NCBI GenBank assembly: GCA_910575545.1
Contig: CAJTFH010000003.1
Span: 62,001-126,000 of the forward strand
Direction: 5' to 3'
DNA: 64,000 nucleotides
Source of the DNA: Bacteroidales bacterium
GTDB lineage: Bacteria > Bacteroidota > Bacteroidia > Bacteroidales > Muribaculaceae
Shown: piece after piece, positions 58,026 to 64,000 of the stretch
Position numbering within the stretch: position 1 is the first letter of the stretch
Layout of the letters: the number at the start of each line of letters is the position of its first letter
Program-made: the position numbers and the translations under genes
The notes under the pieces: generated by a model
What the model saw: only the letters and a program-made list of their open reading frames with translations
Told to the model about the DNA's origin: nothing
Databases searched by the model: none

Positions 58026-60077
58026 ATGACCATGGCAAAAACAGGATCTATAGGGGTTACGACTGAAAACATATTCCCCGTAATCAAAAAATTCCTTTAT
58101 AGCGATCATGAAATCTTTCTGCGAGAGCTGGTATCTAATGCGATAGATGCCACGCAAAAGTTAAAGACACTGTCGTCATTCGGCGAATTCAACGGCGCGA
58201 TGGATGATATGACCGTCAGGGTTAAGGTAGACAAAGAGGCCGGCACCCTTACGGTTTCAGACCACGGTATCGGCATGACTGCAGATGATATCGAGAAATA
58301 TATCAATCAGATTGCTTTCTCAGGGGCTGAAGAATTCCTGGCCAAGTATAAAGACAATGCCAATGCTATTATCGGTCACTTCGGTTTGGGTTTCTATTCC
58401 GCTTTCATGGTGGCCAAGAAGGTGGTTATCAATTCGCTGTCATATAAAGATGATGCAGAGGCGGTGAAATGGGAATGTGACGGTTCTCCTGAGTTCACAA
58501 TGTCTGAATCGGATAAGAGTGAGCGGGGTACTGACATTATTCTTTATATCGATGATGAAAACAAGGAATTCCTGGAGCAGAGCCGTGTGGATGCTCTTTT
58601 GAAAAAATATTGCCGTTTCCTTCCGGTGCCTGTTATTTCAGGTAAGAAACAGGAATGGAAAGATGGGAAAATGGTTGATACCGATGCAGATAACATTGTG
58701 AATATCACAGAACCGGCCTGGACTAAGAAACCCTCGGAACTGACGGATGAGGATTATCGCAATTTCTACCGTGAGCTTTATCCTGGGCAGGATGACCCCC
58801 TCTTCTGGATTCACTTGAACGTGGATTATCCGTTTACACTGACCGGTATCCTCTATTTCCCGAAAATCAAAAATAATTTTGAAGTCACGAAGAACCGCAT
58901 CCAGCTTTATTGTAACCAGGTTTTTGTGACTGATTCTGTTGAAGGCGTTGTTCCTGAATTCATGATGCTTCTGCAGGGTGTTATCGATTCGCCTGATATT
59001 CCGCTGAATGTGTCGCGTTCTTACCTGCAAAGCGACTCTGCGGTTAAAAAGATTTCATCATACATCACCAAGAAGGTGGCCTCAAGGCTGGATGAGCTGT
59101 TTAAGGCTGACCGTAAGGAGTTTGAGCAGAAGTGGGATGATATCAAGATTTTCATCGAATACGGGATGCTGACCGATGAGAAATTCTGCGATGCTGCAAT
59201 GAAGTTTGATTTGCTGAAGGATACTGAGAGCAAGCATTTCACCATTGAGGAATATAAAGAGCTCATTGCGCCGGAACAGACTGATAAGGACGGTAACATC
59301 ATCTTCCTCTATGCAACCGACGTGACAGCCCAGTATAATTATATAAAGTCTGCAACAGGGAAGGGGTATGATGTTCTGGTAATGGACGGGCAGCTTGACA
59401 GCCATTTTGTAGGATTGCTGGAGCAGAAGATTGAGAAGAGCCGTTTTGTGCGTGTCGATTCAGATGTCATAGGAAATCTTATTCAGAAGAGTGATAAGAA
59501 AACTGTTGATTTGTCGGAGGTGCAGCGCGATATTCTGACTTCGTTGTTTAATTCTCAGCTGCCTAAGGTTGATAACTCGCAGTTTTTTGTGAACTTTGAG
59601 GCGATGGGTGAGAATGATGCCCCGATAGTCATCACTCAGAATGAATATATGCGTAGAATGAAGGAGATGGCGGCTCTGCAGCCCGGCATGAATCTCTACG
59701 GCGAAATGCCCGACAGTTATTCGCTGATAGTCAACACTGAGAATCCTATAGTCAAGAAGATTTCCGTTGCAGCTGACGGTGCGTTGGCTGCTAAAGTCAA
59801 ACCGATGATGGATGAAGTTAATGCGAATAATGCAAAAATCACATCGATAAGGGACGCGAAAAAAGAGGGTTCTTTGACTGATGAAGATAATAAGGAGATA
59901 GATGCTTTGCAGGAGGCCAACAATAAGCTGAGGGAGGAGCAGTCGCATGTTGTGGCTGAGTATGCATCTTCTCAACCGGTTGTAGGACAGCTGATTGACC
60001 TTGCCCTTTTAGGCAACGGAATGTTGCGGGGTGAGCAGCTGTCGAAGTTCATCGACAGGTCGTTGTCGCTGCTCTGA
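58026..60077 (+). CDS. htpG: Molecular chaperone HtpG (Hsp90)
   Basis: 683 aa from ATG 58026 (MTMAKTGS; a second ATG two codons later). The open frame reaches back to 57915, but that stretch contains the clpC terminator. GHKL ATPase: ILIRELVSNAIDA-type segment FLRELVSNAIDATQKL, VSDHGIGMTADDIEKYINQIAFSGAEEFLAKY, GHFGLGFYSAFMV; middle domain and C-terminal dimer domain complete. ATP-dependent folding of client proteins in the cytoplasm. Confidence 0.95.
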   Translation: MTMAKTGSIGVTTENIFPVIKKFLYSDHEIFLRELVSNAIDATQKLKTLSSFGEFNGAMDDMTVRVKVDKEAGTLTVSDHGIGMTADDIEKYINQIAFSGAEEFLAKYKDNANAIIGHFGLGFYSAFMVAKKVVINSLSYKDDAEAVKWECDGSPEFTMSESDKSERGTDIILYIDDENKEFLEQSRVDALLKKYCRFLPVPVISGKKQEWKDGKMVDTDADNIVNITEPAWTKKPSELTDEDYRNFYRELYPGQDDPLFWIHLNVDYPFTLTGILYFPKIKNNFEVTKNRIQLYCNQVFVTDSVEGVVPEFMMLLQGVIDSPDIPLNVSRSYLQSDSAVKKISSYITKKVASRLDELFKADRKEFEQKWDDIKIFIEYGMLTDEKFCDAAMKFDLLKDTESKHFTIEEYKELIAPEQTDKDGNIIFLYATDVTAQYNYIKSATGKGYDVLVMDGQLDSHFVGLLEQKIEKSRFVRVDSDVIGNLIQKSDKKTVDLSEVQRDILTSLFNSQLPKVDNSQFFVNFEAMGENDAPIVITQNEYMRRMKEMAALQPGMNLYGEMPDSYSLIVNTENPIVKKISVAADGALAAKVKPMMDEVNANNAKITSIRDAKKEGSLTDEDNKEIDALQEANNKLREEQSHVVAEYASSQPVVGQLIDLALLGNGMLRGEQLSKFIDRSLSLL

Positions 60078-60085
60078 TAACAGAT

Positions 60086-60140
60086 ATAAAACACCAACGC
60101 CCGCGTTAACATCCGGTTAACGCGGGCGTTGGTGTTTTAT
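60086..60140 (+). terminator. Long perfect bidirectional terminator
   Basis: 25 perfect pairs with a 5-nt loop; outer half ATAAAACACC / GGTGTTTTAT, inner GC core CAACGCCCGCGTTAAC. It stands between htpG and the convergent TPR gene. The CCAACGCC core recurs in the terminators at 23528 and 27154. Confidence 0.85.
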
Positions 60141-60149
60141 CGGGCGGAA

Positions 60150-61364
60150 TTACATTGATTCCACACGTTTGAGGTTCTCTTCGTCGTTGAGGTTATAGTA
60201 GATGCTGCGGAGCACCTGGCGGGCATCTGACATGGTGTCGTCGATTTCGTATGCCTTTTCGAGATACCCGGCTGCTTCTTTCAGAAGGGGGTCTACCTTG
60301 TTGGCACGGAATTCGTTGTATTGGGCATTAGAAAGGTTGCCGCCTTCGTTCTGGTCGATGTCGCAAGCACGCTGGTAGAGCTTATAGCCATACTGCATAA
60401 GTGCGTTGGCATTTTTCTCATCAAGCGAGATAGCTTTCTTATAGGCTTCCATTGAGGCTTCGGGGTTACCTTCGCTATCGCAAAGCACGCCTTTCACGAA
60501 GTATAGCTGTGCATTGTTGGGGTCTTCGGCAATATATTTGTCGATGAGTGCGTCAGCTTTAGCGTATTCTTTCTTGTCGATGAGGTTGTTGATCATGTAG
60601 CCGATATAGCGTGAATCTTCCTTGCCATAGAGGGCATAGGCTTCTTCTGCGATTTCTGCCATTGCCTGGGGATTCTGGAGCTGCGAAGCTGCGGATATTG
60701 CATAATCGTAGGCGTTCTTTTTCGTATAACCGTGGGCGATGGCGTTGCGGAAATCTTTCAGAGCGGCTTCATTGTTCTGGGCCAAGGAATTCCCGATACC
60801 CATGTTATACATGATTTCAGCAAGCAGTGTGTCGGCCGGAGCTTTCAGACCGGCTTTTACCAATGCGGGGTTCTGGGGAAGTGTTGTGTAAAGTTCCCAT
60901 GCTTTGACGGCATTGGGATAGTCTTCTACTTCCCAAAGGAAAAGGGCTGCATTGTTGAAGTCGTTATAGTGTTCTTTTATGCCTTTGATGATGTCTTTGG
61001 AATATTTGGTTTTCACTTTTCCTTTGGCATCTACAACTGTGTCGAGCGGAAGGGCTTTCTGATAGAAGTCATAACCTTCAAGTATGGATTTACCTATCAG
61101 GTCTTTTTTGACTTCTTTACCCATCTGGGCGAACACACTCTGCTGGTCGTAGTAGTCGAAAGCTCCTTTGCCGGCAACGAAATATGTGTATGCATCAGAA
61201 GCCGACTCCTGGTTTGTAAAAGCTGGAGCGAGTTTTTTGACACTTTCGGGATATGAGGCTGCATTGCCTTTCATCTCGCGTTCAACCTCCTTGACGAGCT
61301 GTTTCTGGGCAGCTGCCGAGCCAAGGGTGAGGAGGCACAGGCTTAAAATAGTGATTTTTTTCAT
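60150..61364 (-). CDS. Secreted tetratricopeptide-repeat protein
   Basis: 404 aa. Signal peptide MKKITILSLCLLTLGSAAAQ; then TPR-like helical repeats (AKADALIDKYIAEDPNNAQLYFVKGVLCDSEGNPEASMEAYKKAISLDEKNANALMQYGYKLYQRACD). A common periplasmic scaffold in Bacteroidales that lies next to gyrA, here 44 nt downstream of it. Partner unknown. Confidence 0.75.
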   Translation of the reverse strand: MKKITILSLCLLTLGSAAAQKQLVKEVEREMKGNAASYPESVKKLAPAFTNQESASDAYTYFVAGKGAFDYYDQQSVFAQMGKEVKKDLIGKSILEGYDFYQKALPLDTVVDAKGKVKTKYSKDIIKGIKEHYNDFNNAALFLWEVEDYPNAVKAWELYTTLPQNPALVKAGLKAPADTLLAEIMYNMGIGNSLAQNNEAALKDFRNAIAHGYTKKNAYDYAISAASQLQNPQAMAEIAEEAYALYGKEDSRYIGYMINNLIDKKEYAKADALIDKYIAEDPNNAQLYFVKGVLCDSEGNPEASMEAYKKAISLDEKNANALMQYGYKLYQRACDIDQNEGGNLSNAQYNEFRANKVDPLLKEAAGYLEKAYEIDDTMSDARQVLRSIYYNLNDEENLKRVESM

Positions 61365-61408
61365 AACTGGATAGAGTATGATTTAGTTGGGTTAAATGGT
61401 TTGTCAAT

Positions 61409-63976
61409 TTATACCTCGTTAATAGCTTCATCGTCGGTTTCCGGATCTTCATCATCGGTCTCAACGGTGTTGTCGGCCGGTTCTTCAGGAAGCTCTTCGG
61501 GGTTTTCGATGGCTTCAACCGCTTCTTCTTCAGGATCAGTGGCTACGCAGCATACGGAAGCGATTTCATCGCCACGTTTTTCAAGGTTGATGATACGCAC
61601 GCCTTGTGTCGCACGTCCCATCAGACGGATGTCGGCCACACGCACTCTCAGGGTTATGCCTGAACGGTTGATGATTACCAGGTCGCAGTCGTCGTCAACG
61701 CTCTTTATCGCCACAACGGCACCGGTCTTTTCGGTGATGTTCATGGTCTTCACACCCTTGCCGCCACGGTTGGTGATGCGGTAGCCGTCGAGTAGCGACC
61801 GTTTGCCGAATCCGTTTTCCGAGATTACCATCACGTTTTTGTTGTCGTCGGGATGCATACATATCATGCCGATAACTTCATCGTCGCCTCCGTCGAGTTT
61901 CATGCCTCTCACACCGGTGGAAACACGTCCCATCTGTCGAACAGCCGATTCATTGAAACGGATGGCGCGTCCGTTGCGGTTGGCCATGAGTATTTCGGCA
62001 TTGCCGTCGGTGAGTTCAACTCCGATTACTTGGTCGCCTTCACGTATGATAATGGCTTTCTTGCCTTTAATGTTCACACGGGCATATTCGGCAAGAGATG
62101 TTTTTTTGATTACACCCATGCGGGTGGCGAACACGAGGTTGTGGGTCGATGTGAATTCTGTGTCGTCGAGATTTTTGCAGCGGATGAATGCGTTGACAGA
62201 ATCGCCCGGCTCGATGTTGAGGAGGTTCTGTATGGCGCGTCCCTTTGTGTTTTTGGCACCTTCGGGAATCTCGTAGACTTTCATCTTGTAGACCATTCCC
62301 CTTTGGGTGAAGAAGAGGATGTTGTTGTGCATCGAAGCTGGGTAGATGTATTCAATGAAGTCTTCTTCGCGGGTGTTGCTTCCTCGGGAGCCTACGCCTC
62401 CGCGGTTCTGCGCACGGAATTCCGACAGGGGAGTGCGTTTGATGTAGCCCATGTGTGAGATGGTGATAATCATCTCGTCGTCGGCATAGAAATCTTCTGC
62501 GTTGAAATCTCCTGCCGTATAGTCAATCATTGTGCGGCGGGGATTGCCATAGGTGTCGCGCACTTCGATGAGTTCCTGCTTGATGAGTTCGCGGCATACG
62601 TTTTCATCGTTTAGGATTTCTTCGAGGTGTGCTATGAGTTTCTGCACTTCTTCATAGTTCGCGTGCAGTTTATCCTGTTCCAGCCCGGTGAGCTGGTAGA
62701 GACGCATGTTGACTATTGCCTGGGCTTGCACGTCTGAAAGCTCGAAGCGTTCCATCAAAGTGGATTTCGCTGCTTCGGTTGATGCTGCATGGCGGATAAT
62801 CGAGATAACCTCGTCGATATGGTCGGAGGCGATTATGAGTCCCTCAAGGATGTGGGCGCGTTCCTGTGCTTTTTTAAGCTCGAAACGTGTGCGCCGGATT
62901 ACAACCTCATGGCGGTGGTCAACAAAGGCTTTTATGATTTCTTTGAGGTTGAGGATTTTCGGCCGGCCATTGACAAGGGCCACGTTGTTGACGCTGAATG
63001 ACGATTGCATCGGCGTCATCTTATAAAGTTTGTTGAGCACAACGTTGGCGTTGGCATCCTGTCGCAGTTTGATGACTATGCGCATCCCTTTATAATCACT
63101 CTCGTCGTTAAGGTCGGCAATTCCTTCGAGTTTCTTTTCCGTCACCAATTCGGCGATATAACGGATCAGTTCAGCTTTATTGACGCCGTAAGGGATTTCG
63201 TTGACGATTATTACCTCATGGTCTTTTTCCTGCTCGATTGTGGCGTTTGCGCGGATTATCACACGGCCACGGCCTGTTTCATAGGCTTCTTTGACTCCGT
63301 TGTAGCCATAAATAGTTCCACCGGTAGGGAAGTCGGGGGCAGGTATGTGTTGCATCAGTTCGGCAACCGACAGCTCTGGGTTGTCGATAAGCGCTATGCA
63401 CGCATTGATTGACTCTGTGAGGTTGTGGGTCGGCATGTTAGTGGCCATACCCACGGCGATGCCCGACGAACCGTTGACAAGCAGTGCCGGTATGCGTGTA
63501 GGAAGCACCACAGGCTCTTTTGCTGAGTTGTCGTAGTTGGGTTGGAAATCGACTGTATCGGAGTCTATGTCGCGTAGCATTTCCTCGCCGATGCGTTGCA
63601 GACGCACCTCGGTGTAACGCATGGCTGCAGGGCCGTCGCCGTCGATTGAACCGAAGTTTCCGTGGCCGTCGACCAAGCATTCGCGCATTGCCCAGGGCTG
63701 GGCCATGCGCACGATTGTGCCGTAAATCGAGCCGTCGCCGTGCGGGTGGTATTTACCCATCACTTCACCTACAGCTTTCGCTGCTTTACGGTGGGGCTTG
63801 TCGGAATTGTTACCCATCTCGTTCATTCCGAACAGCACGCGGCGGTGGACGGGTTTGAGACCGTCGCGCACATCAGGGAGAGCACGCGAGACGATAACCG
63901 ACATCGAATAGTCGATGTAGGCCGATTTCATCTCGTTTTCAATGTTGATCTTAATAATGCGATCTTCTTCCAGCAT
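61409..63976 (-). CDS. gyrA: DNA gyrase subunit A
   Basis: 855 aa. Starts MLEEDRIIKINIENEMKSAYIDYSMSVIVSRALPDVRDGLKPVHRRVLFGMNEMG; catalytic Tyr in AAMRYTEVRL; GyrA-box in the C-terminal pinwheel (QNRGGVGSRG near residue 525; repeated blades such as VIGVELTDGNAEILMANRNGRAIRFNESAVRQMG); acidic tail (EEEAVEAIENPEELPEEP). Cuts and rejoins DNA for negative supercoiling with GyrB. Complete; the last 24 bases of the window lie upstream of its ATG. Confidence 0.97.
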   Translation of the reverse strand: MLEEDRIIKINIENEMKSAYIDYSMSVIVSRALPDVRDGLKPVHRRVLFGMNEMGNNSDKPHRKAAKAVGEVMGKYHPHGDGSIYGTIVRMAQPWAMRECLVDGHGNFGSIDGDGPAAMRYTEVRLQRIGEEMLRDIDSDTVDFQPNYDNSAKEPVVLPTRIPALLVNGSSGIAVGMATNMPTHNLTESINACIALIDNPELSVAELMQHIPAPDFPTGGTIYGYNGVKEAYETGRGRVIIRANATIEQEKDHEVIIVNEIPYGVNKAELIRYIAELVTEKKLEGIADLNDESDYKGMRIVIKLRQDANANVVLNKLYKMTPMQSSFSVNNVALVNGRPKILNLKEIIKAFVDHRHEVVIRRTRFELKKAQERAHILEGLIIASDHIDEVISIIRHAASTEAAKSTLMERFELSDVQAQAIVNMRLYQLTGLEQDKLHANYEEVQKLIAHLEEILNDENVCRELIKQELIEVRDTYGNPRRTMIDYTAGDFNAEDFYADDEMIITISHMGYIKRTPLSEFRAQNRGGVGSRGSNTREEDFIEYIYPASMHNNILFFTQRGMVYKMKVYEIPEGAKNTKGRAIQNLLNIEPGDSVNAFIRCKNLDDTEFTSTHNLVFATRMGVIKKTSLAEYARVNIKGKKAIIIREGDQVIGVELTDGNAEILMANRNGRAIRFNESAVRQMGRVSTGVRGMKLDGGDDEVIGMICMHPDDNKNVMVISENGFGKRSLLDGYRITNRGGKGVKTMNITEKTGAVVAIKSVDDDCDLVIINRSGITLRVRVADIRLMGRATQGVRIINLEKRGDEIASVCCVATDPEEEAVEAIENPEELPEEPADNTVETDDEDPETDDEAINEV

Positions 63977-64000
63977 CTTATAATAACGTTGTTTATGAAA

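Noticed and set aside
1-64000. CRISPR array
   Set aside because: No regularly spaced direct repeats with unique spacers were seen anywhere, and no cas-like gene.

Overview
The window looks like a chromosome segment of a gut Bacteroidales bacterium, most likely of the Muribaculaceae (S24-7) type. The evidence is paired SusC/SusD genes with a hybrid two-component regulator, Bacteroidetes promoters of the form TTG - 19/20 nt - TAnnTTTG, C-terminal sorting-type tails on secreted proteins, and complete housekeeping genes (gyrA, htpG, clpC, purT, rmuC). The family-level assignment is inference.

Region 1 (1-12.9 kb) is part of a temperate phage or prophage. A long leftward early operon carries a VRR-NUC nuclease, a SNF2-type helicase, a NinB-like protein, an SSB-like DUF3127 protein, a PD-(D/E)XK exonuclease and a Rad52-like annealing protein, so it holds a replication and recombination kit. 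Upstream in the same direction is a tRNA cluster (8.18-10.27 kb) whose members are about 5 nt too long or lack an arm, each with GC-rich hairpins in front. A dyad operator overlapping the leftward promoter at 11.1 kb divides this operon from the rightward lysogeny genes (HTH repressor, secreted protein, membrane protein). No integrase or structural gene is in the window.

Region 2 (13.0-18.9 kb) is an all-rightward accessory cassette with no mobility gene: a DUF6978-like protein, a DUF1828 protein, a remnant of a second phage control region, a two-TM coiled-coil protein, a small helical protein, and a tightly coupled trio of TIGR04255-like protein, 78-aa protein and ComEC-like metallo-beta-lactamase. 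This is the best candidate for an undescribed, possibly defensive, system.

Region 3 (18.9-27.2 kb) returns to chromosomal genes: a DUF1349 protein divergent from a LuxR-type regulator, a GH128-like secreted glucanase, an ion-channel-like protein, purT and rmuC.

Region 4 (27.3-44.2 kb) is a fructan utilisation locus. Leftward are fructokinase, sugar MFS permease and a GH32 enzyme. Rightward are a fructose-sensing-type HTCS regulator, SusC, SusD, two DUF4960 proteins and a second GH32 with an N-terminal LamG domain that is frameshifted. Surface enzymes and binding proteins would degrade and import fructan, periplasmic GH32 would release fructose, and MFS plus kinase would take it into the cell.

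Region 5 (44.2-55.0 kb) holds an ECF sigma / anti-sigma operon with two beta-barrel proteins, a BspA-like leucine-rich-repeat protein, a P-loop protein behind an attenuator-like RNA leader, a PAP2 phosphatase and an LTA-synthase-type sulfatase. Region 6 (55.3-64.0 kb) is clpC, htpG, a TPR protein and gyrA.
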